Shown here piece after piece: positions 8,064 to 17,371 of a DNA stretch of 64,000 bases. The number at the start of each line of letters is the position of its first letter. Positions within the stretch are counted from its first letter, which is position 1. Location of the stretch: positions 81,807 through 145,806 of the forward strand of contig NZ_BCTO01000035.1 of the NCBI RefSeq assembly GCF_001571325.1, written 5' to 3'. The position numbers were made by a program, and so were the translations under genes. The DNA comes from Delftia tsuruhatensis NBRC 16741. GTDB lineage: Bacteria; Pseudomonadota; Gammaproteobacteria; Burkholderiales; Burkholderiaceae_C. The notes beneath the pieces are model-generated. The model saw nothing but the letters and a program-made list of their open reading frames with translations, had not been told where the DNA came from and did no database searches.

Positions 8064-9011
8064 ATGCGTAGAGCCCTGCCATCCACCCAAGCCCTTGCCT
8101 GCTTCGAGTCGGCCGCCCGCCACATCAGCTACACGCGTGCGGCGCAGGAGCTGTCGCTCACGCAAAGCGCGGTATCGCGCCAGATCATTGCGCTGGAGGA
8201 GTTCCTGGGCGTGCAGCTGTTCCGGCGCACGCGCCACGGCGTGCTGCTGACGGAGGCCGGCACGCAGTACGCCCAGCAGGTCTCGCGCTGGCTGCACGGC
8301 CTGGAGCGCGACACGCTGGACATCATGGCCCACCAGGGCGAGGGAGGCCCGCTCAACCTGGCGGCCGTGCCCACCTTCGCCACGCGCTGGCTGCTGCCGC
8401 GCCTGCCGCAGCTGGCGCGCGAGCATCCCGAGGTCACCGTGCACATCGATGTGCAGACGCGGCCCTTCCTGTTTGCCGATACCGTGTTCGACGCTGCGCT
8501 CTATGCAGGCACGCCCGAGCAGGTGGCACGCTGGCCCGGTGTGCAGGCGCAATGGCTGATGGACGAAGAGGTGGTGCCCGTGTGCAGCCCGCAACTGCTG
8601 GCCACGGCCCAGGCGCGCGAGCCGGGCCGGGCCTGGCTGCCTGTGGGGGCGGACATCGTGGCCCGGATGCCGCTGCTGCAGCAAAGCACGCGGCCCTACG
8701 GCTGGCAGCAGTGGTTCGATGCCATGGGCGTGGCCGCGCCGCGCGCGCTGGACGGCATGCGGCTGGAGCTCTTCTCCATGCTGGCCGTGGCGGCCAGCCA
8801 GGGCCTGGGCGTGGCGCTGATGCCACCCATGCTGATCGAGCAGGAACTGGCGCGCGGCGACCTCATCATTGCCTGCCCCCAGCCGCTGCGCGGCAACCGT
8901 GCCTACTACCTGGTCACCCCGGCCCTGGCGCCCGATGCCCAGCCCGCGCCCGCCCTGCGCGTGTTCTCTTCATGGCTGCAGCAGCGCGCCAGGGAGCACC
9001 GGCCTGCCTGA
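8064..9011 (+). CDS. gcdR: LysR-family regulator, GcdR-like
   Basis: A 315-residue LysR protein: winged helix at about residues 5-65 (LPSTQALACFESAARHISYT, LTQSAVSRQIIALEEFLG) and an effector-binding domain beyond residue 90. The ACFESAARHxSxTRAA start is typical of the GcvA-like group of LysR regulators to which GcdR belongs. It is divergent from gcdH, the arrangement known for gcdR-gcdHG in pseudomonads, where the regulator activates the operon when glutarate is present. The name rests mainly on that context. The ATG lacks a strong ribosome site. Confidence 0.75.
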   Translation: MRRALPSTQALACFESAARHISYTRAAQELSLTQSAVSRQIIALEEFLGVQLFRRTRHGVLLTEAGTQYAQQVSRWLHGLERDTLDIMAHQGEGGPLNLAAVPTFATRWLLPRLPQLAREHPEVTVHIDVQTRPFLFADTVFDAALYAGTPEQVARWPGVQAQWLMDEEVVPVCSPQLLATAQAREPGRAWLPVGADIVARMPLLQQSTRPYGWQQWFDAMGVAAPRALDGMRLELFSMLAVAASQGLGVALMPPMLIEQELARGDLIIACPQPLRGNRAYYLVTPALAPDAQPAPALRVFSSWLQQRAREHRPA

Positions 9012-9131
9012 AAATTAAGCAGGCCTTGGATTGTTCAACGATGACAGTCACTTAACTGACTTATCCTTGCTGCTGGCGGCGCTTGTCCACAGGCTTGTGG
9101 GGGTGTCTCTGGGGAAAACCCGCAATCGCGC

Positions 9132-9878
9132 TCAAAACCAGGGCAGCACGGCCAGGCACAGCGGCATGACCACGGCCGTGGCCACGCCGTTCAGGCCCAT
9201 GGCCAGGGCCGAGAAGGCGCCCATGGTCGGATTCACCTGCAGCGCGCGTGCCGTGCCGATGGCGTGGGCCGTAAGTCCCAGGGCAAAACCCTGCACGGCC
9301 GGGTCATCGCTGCGCACCAGGCGGATCAGCAGCGGCGCCATCATCGTGCCCGCAATGCCGGTGATGGCCACGGCCACGGCCGCCAGCGAGGCCGGCCCGC
9401 CAAAGCGCTCGGCCATGGGTAGGGCGATGGGAATGGTGGCCGACTTGGGCGCCAGCGCCACCAGCGTCTGCACCGTCGCTCCCAGGCTCCAGCCGATCAG
9501 CAGTGCCGACAGCAACGCCACCACGCAGCCCACGGCCAGCGCCACGCTGATGGGCAGCCACAGCGCGCGGATGCGCTCGCGCTGGGCGTACAGCGGAATT
9601 GCCAGCGCGACGGTGGCCGGGCCGATCAGCAGTCCCAGCAGCGAGACGCCGCTGCGGTAGCTGGCATAGGAGGTGCCCGTGGCCAGCAGCACGCCCACGA
9701 TGACGACGACGGCCGTGAACACGGGAATCAGGAGCGGATGGTTGCCGCTTCGGCGGTACAGCGCCATGGCCGCCAGGTAGACGGCCATGGTCAGCACCAG
9801 CCAGGGCAGGTGGGCGGTGGAGGCATTGCCGGACAGCGACTGCCAGGCGCTGTGCCAGTGGGTGGTGAGCGCGTTCAT
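9132..9878 (-). CDS. lrgB: LrgB/CidB-family membrane protein
   Basis: A 248-residue integral membrane protein with about seven helices. Family features are the internal segment LGLLIGPATVALAIPLYAQR, then LAPKSATIPIALPMAERFGG and the late ALGLTAHAIGTARAL. LrgB works with the small LrgA protein in the holin/antiholin-like system; in several bacteria the pair affects murein hydrolase export, and in others it moves glycolate or pyruvate. ATG 9878 overlaps the stop of lrgA by 4 bases (ATGA), so translation is coupled. The frame is open further upstream only because it runs across lrgA in another frame. Confidence 0.9.
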   Translation of the reverse strand: MNALTTHWHSAWQSLSGNASTAHLPWLVLTMAVYLAAMALYRRSGNHPLLIPVFTAVVVIVGVLLATGTSYASYRSGVSLLGLLIGPATVALAIPLYAQRERIRALWLPISVALAVGCVVALLSALLIGWSLGATVQTLVALAPKSATIPIALPMAERFGGPASLAAVAVAITGIAGTMMAPLLIRLVRSDDPAVQGFALGLTAHAIGTARALQVNPTMGAFSALAMGLNGVATAVVMPLCLAVLPWF

Positions 9879-10252
9879 GCCTTGTCTCCCTGGCTGGCGG
9901 CCGCCTCGCGGGCGCGCTGGCGCTCCAGGCACCAGCGGAAGGTGAAGGCCGTGGCCAGGAAGGTAATGGCTGCACCCGCCACGCAGGCGATCACGAAGGG
10001 CTGCCATTCGCGCGACAGCCGGTCGAACTCCAGCATCACGCCTGCAATGACGGGAATGAACAGCAGCATCATGTTCTGCAGCAGCACGCCGGCGGCCTTC
10101 TCCAGCGACTCGGGCAGGCGGCCGTGCAGCAGCAGCGCCGCCAGCAGCAGCAGCGTGCCCATAAGCGCTCCCGGAAGCGGCAGCCCCGTGAGCTGGACGA
10201 TGGCCTCTCCCAGCAACTGGAAGGCGAACAAGGCGGTGATGGCGTACAACAT
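9875..10252 (-). CDS. lrgA: LrgA/CidA-family holin-like protein
   Basis: A 125-residue protein with four membrane helices (LYAITALFAFQLLGEAI, PLPGALMGTLLLLAALLL, NMMLLFIPVIAGVM, FVIACVAGAAITFLATAF) and a charged C-terminal tail. Size and the PGALMGTLLL motif match LrgA/CidA, the small partner of LrgB in the inner membrane. ATG 10252 has only a weak ribosome site but is the only start that fits the family. First gene of a two-gene operon with lrgB. Confidence 0.88.
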   Translation of the reverse strand: MLYAITALFAFQLLGEAIVQLTGLPLPGALMGTLLLLAALLLHGRLPESLEKAAGVLLQNMMLLFIPVIAGVMLEFDRLSREWQPFVIACVAGAAITFLATAFTFRWCLERQRAREAAASQGDKA

Positions 10253-10504
10253 GAAAACCTGAATCCCTGGAGCAGATGGCAAGAGCGGAGAGCAGAGGGC
10301 GGCGGCAAGAGAGCGGGCTGCCCGTTTCCCGGACAGGGCAGTGCCCTGGCACCTGTGGGACGCCGCCGCAAAGCGTGCCATCATCGCCCACATCGCGAAA
10401 AAAGGTGCGGACACCGATTGCGTGGCGTCCCGGCCAACGCTATGTTGGGACCCATGCCTTGGGCAGTGCCGGGGCATGAGACTTTGAATAGCGAAGGAGT
10501 AGCG

Positions 10505-10726
10505 ATGGCCGAAACCATATATCACGCACCCGTGTACGAGCCGACGGTGGATGAACTCGAAGTGCTCAAGAAGCTGGAAATGGGCGAGCCCGTGTCGCTG
10601 GAAAGCGCGGCGCGCGAGCATCTGTCCAAGAGGCTGCGCGAGCGTGGACTGGTCGAAGTGGACAGCAGCCATCAATGGCACATCACGGCGGCGGGCCGCG
10701 CCCAGATCCGCCGCTCCGATGCCTGA
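10505..10726 (+). CDS. Small winged-helix-like protein, function unknown
   Basis: A 73-residue soluble protein with a strong ribosome site (GAAGGAG, 5 bases before ATG). The central segment ESAAREHLSKRLRERGLVEV followed by WHITAAGRAQI has the helix-helix-wing pattern seen in small DNA-binding proteins and in the C-terminal end of MarR-like repressors. I do not recognise the family. It is divergent from lrgAB with about 250 bases between the starts, so a role in regulating lrgAB is possible but unsupported. Confidence 0.7.
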   Translation: MAETIYHAPVYEPTVDELEVLKKLEMGEPVSLESAAREHLSKRLRERGLVEVDSSHQWHITAAGRAQIRRSDA

Positions 10727-10778
10727 GGCGCGGCGCGGCAGGTGACCCCGGTTTCAAGGGTTTTCCCTTGGATTCAGG

Positions 10779-10922
10779 GGCTGCCTGATTTGCAGGCAGC
10801 CTAGCTTGCGGCCAGTGAATGCAAGCACTTGGACGCCTCGTTCACTTGCTGTTCACTGAATATCCACAGGGTTGTTCAAGGGTTCTGTGGAGAAATAAAG
10901 CCACCCCAGGGTGGCTTTTTTC
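10779..10922 (+). ncRNA. Candidate small structured RNA
   Basis: Three stems lie in a row: 10779-10801 (GGCTGCCTG, 5-base loop, CAGGCAGCC), 10864-10890 (CCACAG paired with CTGTGG), and a terminator at 10897-10922. No gene upstream on this strand needs a terminator except the 73-residue gene ending at 10726, whose stop is 170 bases away. The region could be a separate small RNA or a long 3' untranslated region. There is no homology evidence. Confidence 0.3.
10897..10922 (+). terminator. Rho-independent terminator
   Basis: A perfect 10-base stem, AAAGCCACCC and its complement with a 2-base gap, followed by a run of U residues and an A-rich 5' side. It is strong on the plus strand and probably usable on the minus strand. 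Confidence 0.85.
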
Positions 10923-11312
10923 ATGGGCATCACCAGGCTTTTGCAGCGGGCGCACCGGGCTGGTGCCCGCGCCGGAAATTGGCTGCATGGCGATGGTGCA
11001 GATACCGGTTTTCAGAGGGAAGGTGCCGGATTTCGCGCACTGGGCAAGGCTAGGGGGCAGGCCGCGGTGGGGGCGATTCGGGGCGGGCTGGACATGCGCC
11101 TGATTGCAGTCCGTTTCCGCCTTGGAGGTGACTTGATGCCAAAGTTGTACACAGGTTGGGCGGTGTGCGGGTGAAAGCGCGCAGGGGCTATCCCGCCCAA
11201 GGCATGAGGACGCAGGATCTGGTCAGGCTGGAGGCCTTGAATTGCAGTGCAGCCGCTGAAAAGGGCTGGTGCAGGAAGGAGGGGTGTGCGGACACTGTGA
11301 AGACAGCGGCCG

Positions 11313-11355
11313 GAAAAGAAATAGCCGAAAAAGCAGCGGACTGCTTTTTCGGCTA
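11313..11355 (-). terminator. Terminator of the tRNA-Leu gene
   Basis: A perfect 15-base stem (TAGCCGAAAAAGCAG and its complement) with loop CGGA at 11322-11355. On the minus strand it starts 10 bases after the tRNA CCA end and is followed by the U-rich TTTCTTTTCC, so it ends the single-gene tRNA transcript. Confidence 0.85.
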
Positions 11356-11364
11356 CGTAATCTC

Positions 11365-11449
11365 TGGTGCCCGGGGCCGGAATCGAACCGGCACGCCTTG
11401 CGGCGGGGGATTTTGAGTCCCCTGCGTCTACCAATTTCACCACCCGGGC
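11365..11449 (-). tRNA. tRNA-Leu (anticodon CAA)
   Basis: An 85-base class II tRNA on the minus strand. The acceptor stem GCCCGGG pairs with CCCGGGC before an encoded CCA end. The D-arm has GGTAGAC, the anticodon stem GGGGA/TCCCC encloses the loop CTCAAAA (anticodon CAA, reading UUG), there is a long variable arm (CGCCGCAAGGCG), and the T-arm contains GGTTCGAATCC. It is a single-gene unit, divergent from cysM 39 bases away. Confidence 0.97.
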
Positions 11450-11488
11450 TACTTAGCGCAGGGGCGAATTATGGCACAGTGTGAGGCT

Positions 11489-12394
11489 ATGAAAATTTAT
11501 CCGACCATCGAAGACGCCATCGGCCGCACGCCCCTGGTGGCATTGCAGCGCATCGGTGCGCAGTCTCGCCAGGAACGTGGCAACGTGGTGCTGGGCAAGC
11601 TGGAAGGCAACAACCCGGCCGGTTCTGTCAAGGACAGGCCGGCCCTGTCGATGATCCGCCGCGCCGAAGAGCGCGGCGACATCAAGCCCGGCGACACGCT
11701 GATCGAGGCCACCTCGGGCAATACCGGCATTGCGCTGGCCATGGCCGCCACGATCAAGGGCTACCGGATGGTGCTGATCATGCCCGAGGACCTGTCCATC
11801 GAGCGTGCCCAGACGATGAAGGCCTATGGCGCCGAGCTGATCCTCACGCCCAAGAGCGGCGGCATGGAATATGCGCGCGACCTGGCCGACCAGATGGTGG
11901 CCCAGGGCAAGGGCGTGGTGCTCGACCAGTTCGGCAACCCCGACAACCCGCGTATCCACTACGAGACCACCGGCCCCGAGCTGTGGGAGCAGACCGGCGG
12001 CGAGATCACCCATTTCGTGAGCGCCATGGGCACCACGGGCACGATCACCGGCGTGGCGAAGTTCCTCAAGGAAAAGAACCCTGCCATCCGCATCGTGGGC
12101 GCCCAGCCGGCCGAAGGCTCGCGCATCCCCGGCATCCGCAAGTGGCCCGAGGAATACATGCCCAAGATCTACGACGCCTCGCTGATCGACGAGACCGTGC
12201 TCGTGGGCCAGGACGATGCCGAGGACATGGCGCGCCGCCTGGCGCGCGAGGAAGGCATCTTTGCCGGCATCTCGGCTGCGGGCGCCTGCTGGGTGGCCCA
12301 GCAGATTGCCGAGCGCGAGAACAACGCCACCATCGTCTTCGTGGTCTGCGACCGCGGCGACCGCTATCTGTCCACGGGCGTCTTCCCCGCCTGA
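11489..12394 (+). CDS. cysM: Cysteine synthase B (O-acetylserine sulfhydrylase)
   Basis: A 301-residue PLP enzyme of fold type II that makes cysteine from O-acetylserine and sulfide or thiosulfate. The PLP lysine is in NNPAGSVKDRPAL (Lys about 46), the substrate loop is EATSGNTGIALA and the phosphate-binding loop is AMGTTGTITGVAKFL. The shorter length and the GNPDNPRIHYETTGPE stretch favour CysM over CysK. ATG 11489 has GAGG just upstream and fits homologues; an ATG six codons earlier is less likely. A terminator follows within 11 bases. Confidence 0.94.
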   Translation: MKIYPTIEDAIGRTPLVALQRIGAQSRQERGNVVLGKLEGNNPAGSVKDRPALSMIRRAEERGDIKPGDTLIEATSGNTGIALAMAATIKGYRMVLIMPEDLSIERAQTMKAYGAELILTPKSGGMEYARDLADQMVAQGKGVVLDQFGNPDNPRIHYETTGPELWEQTGGEITHFVSAMGTTGTITGVAKFLKEKNPAIRIVGAQPAEGSRIPGIRKWPEEYMPKIYDASLIDETVLVGQDDAEDMARRLAREEGIFAGISAAGACWVAQQIAERENNATIVFVVCDRGDRYLSTGVFPA

Positions 12395-12404
12395 TACAGC
12401 GACA

Positions 12405-12431
12405 GGCCCGCCTTCCGGCGGGCCTTCCTGT
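12405..12431 (+). terminator. Terminator after cysM
   Basis: An 8-base perfect GC stem (GGCCCGCC, loop TTCC, GGCGGGCC) followed by TTCCTGTTT. It is close behind the cysM stop and separates it from the NUDIX gene. Confidence 0.75.
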
Positions 12432-12471
12432 TTGCATTGAGCCAGGACAGCAAAAAACCAGGAACAGCCCC

Positions 12472-13074
12472 ATGCACTATGAAACCCGCTATTGCACGCA
12501 CTGCGCCACCCCCCTGCAGTGGGTGATCCAGGCCGAGGACGGCGGCGATGTATCGCGCCTGCGCTGCCCCGAGTGCGGCTGGACGCACTGGAACAATCCC
12601 ACGCCCGTGCTGGCCGCCATCGTGGAGCTGGACGGCAAGGTGCTGCTGGCGCGCAATGCGGCCTGGCCCGAGAAGGTCTTCGGCCTGATCACGGGCTTCA
12701 TGGAAGCCGGCGAGTCGCCCGAGGAGGGCGTGGCGCGCGAGGTGGAGGAGGAAACCGGCCTGAAGGCCGAGTCGCTGGAGCTGATCAGCGTGCATGAGTT
12801 CCTGCGCATGAACCAGGTGATCATCGCCTTCCATGTGCGCGCCAGCGGCCAGGTGCGGCTGTCGCCCGAGCTGCTGGAATACCGCCTGCTGGAGCCCGAG
12901 AAAGTCCAGGCCTGGCCTTCGGGCACCGGCATGGCGCTGGCCAAGTGGCTGCGCAGCCGGGGGCATGATCCTGTGATCCGTGACTTCTGGAAGCGTGCCG
13001 AGCAGGCCCAGGAGGCTGAAGCGAGTCGCGCCGATCAAGACACTGCTGCCGGCCTCAGCCGCGATGCCGCCTAG
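12472..13074 (+). CDS. NUDIX hydrolase with N-terminal zinc ribbon
   Basis: A 200-residue protein. Residues 1-45 hold two cysteine pairs (CTHC and CPEC) that form a zinc ribbon like that of NudC. The NUDIX box is complete at about residues 79-101 (GFMEAGESPEEGVAREVEEE, then TGL), giving the Glu ligands for the catalytic metal. Such enzymes cleave nucleoside diphosphates linked to another group; the ribbon suggests an NADH pyrophosphatase-like substrate, but the NudC-specific motif after the box is not obvious, so the substrate is open. ATG 12472 is preceded by AGGA. Confidence 0.88.
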   Translation: MHYETRYCTHCATPLQWVIQAEDGGDVSRLRCPECGWTHWNNPTPVLAAIVELDGKVLLARNAAWPEKVFGLITGFMEAGESPEEGVAREVEEETGLKAESLELISVHEFLRMNQVIIAFHVRASGQVRLSPELLEYRLLEPEKVQAWPSGTGMALAKWLRSRGHDPVIRDFWKRAEQAQEAEASRADQDTAAGLSRDAA

Positions 13075-13100
13075 AATCCCAGGCTCAAGAGGTGCATCCG

Positions 13101-13328
13101 ATGGAAATTCACAAGGAAATCGACACGCGCGGGCTCAACTGCCCGCTGCCCATTCTCAAGGCCAAGAAGGCGCTGGCCGAACTGGACAGCGGCCAGCTGC
13201 TCAAGGTGGTGGCCACGGATACCGGATCGCTGCGCGACTTCCAGGCCTTCGCCAAGCAGACCGGCAATGAGCTGGTGGAGCAGCAGACCGTGGGCGCGGA
13301 GTTCATCCACATCCTGCGCCGGCGCTGA
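13101..13328 (+). CDS. TusA-family sulfurtransferase
   Basis: A 75-residue protein with the TusA fold. The active-site motif is intact: DTRGLNCPLPILKAKKAL, with the persulfide-forming Cys of the CPxP motif at about residue 14. TusA-like proteins pass sulfane sulfur between cysteine desulfurases, rhodaneses and acceptors such as the tRNA thiolation system or molybdopterin synthesis. ATG 13101 has AAGAGG 8 bases upstream; a GTG three codons earlier is not needed. Which sulfur pathway it serves cannot be told, though a molybdoenzyme operon lies elsewhere in the window. Confidence 0.9.
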   Translation: MEIHKEIDTRGLNCPLPILKAKKALAELDSGQLLKVVATDTGSLRDFQAFAKQTGNELVEQQTVGAEFIHILRRR

Positions 13329-13355
13329 GCGGCTGCACGCGGCTCGCTCCAAAGA

Positions 13356-13381
13356 AAAAGGCCTGCTTTCGCAGGCCTTTT
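13356..13381. terminator. Bidirectional terminator between tusA-like gene and galU
   Basis: An 11-base perfect stem (AAAAGGCCTGC, loop TTTC, complement) with A-runs on the left and T-runs on the right, lying between two convergent genes. Both strands carry a U tail. Confidence 0.85.
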
Positions 13382-13413
13382 GCATGGGGCAGGGGCGGCC
13401 CTGGGGCCCGGCC

Positions 13414-14301
13414 TCAGATGCTCAGGCCCTGCAGGTATTCGCGGAAGCTCGCGCCCACGTCCTCATGCTGCAGCGCCAGCTCCACCGTGGCCTGCAAAAA
13501 GCCTTCCTTGCTGCCGCAGTCGTAGCGCTTGCCCTGGTACTGGAAGGCGTAGACGGCTTCATGGGCCATCAGGCGTTCGATGGCGTCGGTCAGCTGGATC
13601 TCGCCGCCCACGCCCTTGGGCTGGTTGCGGATCTCCTCGAAGATGGCCGGTGTCAGCACATAGCGGCCGGCCACGCCCATGCGCGAGGGCGCCTTCTCGG
13701 GCGCGGGCTTTTCGACGATCTTCTCGATGCGCATCAGCGCGCCGCCGGCCGGCTCGCCGGCCACGATGCCGTAGCGCTTGGTCTGCTCCAGCGGCACTTC
13801 CTGCACGGCCAGCAGGGAGCGGCCCTGTTTCTGGAAAGCCGAGGTCATCTGGGCCATCACGCCCGGGCCGCCGGACTCGCCCACCATCAGGTCGTCGGCC
13901 AGCAGCACGGCAAAGGGCTCATTGCCCACCAGCGGCTCGGCGCACAGCACGGCGTGGCCCAGGCCCAGGGAGCGCGGCTGGCGCACGAACAGGCAGTTCA
14001 TGTCGGCGGGGCTGATGCTGCGCACCAGCTCCAGCATGGCCTGCTTGCCGGCGTTCTCCAGTTCGTTTTCCAGCTCGTAGGCGGTGTCGAAATGGTCCTC
14101 GATGGCGCGCTTGCTGCGGCCGGTGACGAAGATCATGTCGCGGATGCCGGCCTCGTAGGCCTCTTCCACTGCGTACTGGATCAGCGGCTTGTCCACCACG
14201 GGCAGCATCTCCTTGGGAGAGGCCTTGGTGGCGGGCAGAAAGCGCGTGCCGAGCCCGGCAACGGGAAACACGGCTTTGCGGACACGGGTCTGGGTGCTCA
14301 T
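13414..14301 (-). CDS. galU: UTP-glucose-1-phosphate uridylyltransferase
   Basis: A 295-residue nucleotidyltransferase making UDP-glucose for polysaccharides and lipopolysaccharide. The nucleotide-binding motif [18 protein letters not shown] is at residues 16-33 and the family motifs VEKP (about residue 190) and GYxLTPAIF-like [13 protein letters not shown] follow. Length is normal. The start lies 11 bases after the valS stop on the same strand, so valS and galU are probably cotranscribed. The bidirectional terminator at 13356-13381 ends the unit. Confidence 0.95.
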   Translation of the reverse strand: MSTQTRVRKAVFPVAGLGTRFLPATKASPKEMLPVVDKPLIQYAVEEAYEAGIRDMIFVTGRSKRAIEDHFDTAYELENELENAGKQAMLELVRSISPADMNCLFVRQPRSLGLGHAVLCAEPLVGNEPFAVLLADDLMVGESGGPGVMAQMTSAFQKQGRSLLAVQEVPLEQTKRYGIVAGEPAGGALMRIEKIVEKPAPEKAPSRMGVAGRYVLTPAIFEEIRNQPKGVGGEIQLTDAIERLMAHEAVYAFQYQGKRYDCGSKEGFLQATVELALQHEDVGASFREYLQGLSI

Positions 14302-14312
14302 AAACGGATCTT

Positions 14313-17225
14313 TCAACCCAGGCGGGCGAGTTGTTCCTGGATGCGGATCAGCGTTGCGCCGAAGTCGGCCACGCGCTTCTTTTCCTGGTCGATGACAGCC
14401 GGGGGCGCCTTGGCCACGAAGGCCTCGTTGCCCAGCTTGGCATTGGCCTTGGTGATTTCGCCTTCCAGGCGTGCGGCTTCCTTGGACAGGCGGGCCTTTT
14501 CGGCCGCCACGTCGATCTCCACGAACAGCGCCAGGCGCGCCTCGCCCACCACGCAGACGGGCGCGGCCTGGGCGGCCTCGGCCCAGGCGGCTTCGTCGTC
14601 GAACACCTTGACTTCGCTGAGCTTGGCCAGGTTCTGAAGCACGGCGGCGTTGGTGCGCAGGAACTGCGCCTCGTCGTCCGAGCTGGCCACGGCCAGCAGC
14701 GGCAGGCGCTGTGCGGGCGACACGCCCATCTCGCCGCGCAGCGTGCGGCAGGCGTCGATCATCTGCTTGATGCGGCCCACGTAGGCGATGGCGGCTTCGT
14801 CGATCTTCTCGGGCTGGGCCTCGGGGTAGCGGGCCACGGCCACGGACTCGCCGGGCAGGCCGGCGACCGGGGCGACCTTCTGCCACAGGGCTTCGGTCAC
14901 GAACGGGATGATGGGGTGGGCCAGGCGCAGGATGGCCTCCAGCGTGCGGATCAGCGTGCGGCGCGTGGCGCGCTGCTGGGCCTCGCTGCCGGTCTGGATC
15001 TGCACCTTGGCGATTTCCAGGTACCAGTCGCAGAACTCGTTCCAGACGAAGTCGTACAGCGCGTTGGCCACGTTGTCCAGGCGGAATTCGGCAAAGCCCT
15101 TGGCCACTTCGGCCTCGACCTTCTGCAGCTGCGAGGTGATCCAGCGGTCGGGCTGGCTGAACTGCATGTAGCCCGCGAACTCGCCGCCGGCCTGGCATTG
15201 CTCCTTGGTGTGGGGCAGCAGGCCGCAGTCATGGCCTTCGCAGTTCATCAGCACGAAGCGGCTGGCGTTCCACAGCTTGTTGCAGAAGTTGCGGTAGCCC
15301 TCGCAGCGCTTGCTGTCGAAGTTGATGGAGCGGCCCAGCGAGGCCAGGGCCGCGAAGGTGAAGCGCAGCGCATCGGCGCCGTAGGCGGGAATGCCCTCGG
15401 GGAATTCCTTTTGCGTGTTCTTGCGCACCTGGGGGGCGGTCTCGGGGCGGCGCAGGCCCTGGGTGCGCTTGTCCAGCAGGGTGTCCAGGTCGATGCCGTC
15501 GATCAGGTCCACGGGGTCGAGCACGTTGCCCTCGGACTTGCTCATCTTCTTGCCCTGGGCGTCACGCACCAGGCCATGCATGTAGACATGGCGGAAGGGC
15601 ACGCGGCCCGTGAAGTGCGTGGTCATCATGATCATCCGGGCGACCCAGAAGAAGATGATGTCGTAGCCCGTGACCAGCACCGAGCTGGGCAGGTAGAGGT
15701 TGTAGTCATCGTCGGCCGCCTCGGTCTGGTTCGGCCAGCCCATGGTGGAGAACGGCACCAGGGCCGAGGAGTACCAGGTGTCCAGCACGTCCTCGTCGCG
15801 CGTGAGCGTCTTGCCGGGGGCCTGGGCCTGGGCTTCTTCCTCGGTGCGGGCCACGTAGACCTTGCCGTCCTCGTCGTACCAGGCGGGAATCTGGTGGCCC
15901 CACCACAGCTGGCGCGAGATGCACCAGTCCTGGATGTTGTTCATCCACTGGTTGTAGGTGTTGACCCAGTTCTCGGGCACGAACTGCACCTGGCCGCTGG
16001 AGACGGCATCGATGGCCTTCTGCGCGATGGACTTGCCCGTGGCATCGCCTTCGCCGACCTTGTTCATGGCCACGAACCACTGGTCGGTCAGCATGGGCTC
16101 GATCACCTGGCCCGTGCGCGTGCAGATGGGCACCATGAGCTTGTGCTTCTTGGTCTCGACCAGCAGGCCGGCCGCGTCCAGGTCGGCCACGATGGCCTTG
16201 CGCGCCACGAAGCGGTCCATGCCGCGGTACTTCTCGGGCGCCTCGTCGTTGATGGTGGCCGTGAGCGTCAGCACGCAGATCATCGGCAGGCCGTGGCGCT
16301 GGCCCACGGCGTAGTCGTTGTTGTCATGCGCAGGCGTGACCTTGACCACGCCCGTGCCGAACTCGCGGTCCACGTAGTCGTCGGCAATGATGGGGATCTC
16401 GCGGCCCACCAGGGGCAGGATCACGGTCTTGCCGATCAGCGCCTGGTAGCGCTCGTCCTCGGGGTGCACCATCAGGGCTGCGTCGCCCAGCATGGTTTCC
16501 GGGCGCGTGGTGGCCACCACGAGCTGGCCCGAGCCGTCGGCCAGCGGATAGGCGATGTGCCACAGCGAGCCGTCCTTTTCCTCGTTCTCGACCTCGAGGT
16601 CGGAGACGGCGGACATCAGCTTGGGGTCCCAGTTCACCAGGCGCTTGCCACGGTAGATCAGGCCCTGCTGGTACAGGCGCACGAAGGTCTCGTTGACGAT
16701 GGACGACAGCTTGTCGTCCATGGTGAAGTACTCGCGGCTCCAGTCCACGCTGTCGCCCATGCGGCGCATCTGGCCGGTGATGGTGTTGCCGCTCTGGTTC
16801 TTCCATTCCCAGACCTTGCTCACGAAGTTCTTGCGCGCCTCGGGAGGCGTCGCGCCCATGTCGTGGCGGCTGGCGATGCCCTGCTCCTGCAGCTGGCGCT
16901 CCACCACGATCTGGGTGGCGATGCCCGCGTGGTCGGTGCCGGGCACCCAGACCGTGTTGTGGCCCTTCATGCGGTGGTAGCGCGTGAGGCTGTCCATGAT
17001 GGTCTGGTTGAACGCATGGCCCATGTGCAGCGTGCCCGTCACATTGGGCGGCGGCAGCTGGATGGAGAACGAGGGCTGGGATGCATCTGCCTGGCCCGTG
17101 CCGCGCACGCCGGCTGCGCCGTAGCCGCGCTTTTCCCATTCGGGGCCCCATTGGGCCTCGATGGCTGCGGGTTCAAACGATTTGGACAGGCTGTCGAGGC
17201 CTGGCTGGGCAATGGTGTCGCTCAT
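14313..17225 (-). CDS. valS: Valyl-tRNA synthetase
   Basis: A 970-residue class Ia aminoacyl-tRNA synthetase that charges tRNA-Val. The HIGH motif appears as HMGH (about residue 67), the KMSKS motif as [13 protein letters not shown] (about residue 556), and an editing (CP1) domain lies between. The last 70 residues are a coiled coil ([20 protein letters not shown]) that grips the tRNA, normal for ValS. Start ATG 17225 fits homologues ([15 protein letters not shown] follows); the frame is open far upstream but that region is the VOC gene in another frame. Followed by galU. Confidence 0.96.
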   Translation of the reverse strand: MSDTIAQPGLDSLSKSFEPAAIEAQWGPEWEKRGYGAAGVRGTGQADASQPSFSIQLPPPNVTGTLHMGHAFNQTIMDSLTRYHRMKGHNTVWVPGTDHAGIATQIVVERQLQEQGIASRHDMGATPPEARKNFVSKVWEWKNQSGNTITGQMRRMGDSVDWSREYFTMDDKLSSIVNETFVRLYQQGLIYRGKRLVNWDPKLMSAVSDLEVENEEKDGSLWHIAYPLADGSGQLVVATTRPETMLGDAALMVHPEDERYQALIGKTVILPLVGREIPIIADDYVDREFGTGVVKVTPAHDNNDYAVGQRHGLPMICVLTLTATINDEAPEKYRGMDRFVARKAIVADLDAAGLLVETKKHKLMVPICTRTGQVIEPMLTDQWFVAMNKVGEGDATGKSIAQKAIDAVSSGQVQFVPENWVNTYNQWMNNIQDWCISRQLWWGHQIPAWYDEDGKVYVARTEEEAQAQAPGKTLTRDEDVLDTWYSSALVPFSTMGWPNQTEAADDDYNLYLPSSVLVTGYDIIFFWVARMIMMTTHFTGRVPFRHVYMHGLVRDAQGKKMSKSEGNVLDPVDLIDGIDLDTLLDKRTQGLRRPETAPQVRKNTQKEFPEGIPAYGADALRFTFAALASLGRSINFDSKRCEGYRNFCNKLWNASRFVLMNCEGHDCGLLPHTKEQCQAGGEFAGYMQFSQPDRWITSQLQKVEAEVAKGFAEFRLDNVANALYDFVWNEFCDWYLEIAKVQIQTGSEAQQRATRRTLIRTLEAILRLAHPIIPFVTEALWQKVAPVAGLPGESVAVARYPEAQPEKIDEAAIAYVGRIKQMIDACRTLRGEMGVSPAQRLPLLAVASSDDEAQFLRTNAAVLQNLAKLSEVKVFDDEAAWAEAAQAAPVCVVGEARLALFVEIDVAAEKARLSKEAARLEGEITKANAKLGNEAFVAKAPPAVIDQEKKRVADFGATLIRIQEQLARLG

Positions 17226-17371
17226 GGCTTGCTTGCGGGGAATTGTGCGAATGGCGTTTGGCAAATGAAAACGGCATCCGTTGAAGGGATGCCGTCTGCA
17301 TATGCGAAATGGATGACGGTTTGACGGGGATTCTACCGACCCCGTCCGCCTGCCTGTTCGCCGGGTCTTAT

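Larger units (their letters stand above)
10727..11364. other. 638-base gene-free stretch before tRNA-Leu
   Basis: No convincing coding frame is present. The first 200 bases hold three hairpins, including a good terminator (listed separately), and look like a short transcribed RNA. From about 10925 to 11310 I see only GC-rich sequence without clear signals. The last part holds the terminator of the tRNA gene, which reads in from the right. Confidence 0.6.

Noticed and set aside
9085..10875. DnaA-box-like sequences TTGTCCACA and ATATCCACA around lrgAB
   Set aside because: Only two, far apart, with mismatches and no AT-rich unwinding region or dnaA/dnaN genes; not a replication origin.
11012..11443. 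Minus-strand open frame running through tRNA-Leu
   Set aside because: It overlaps the tRNA gene and its terminator and has no recognisable protein features.
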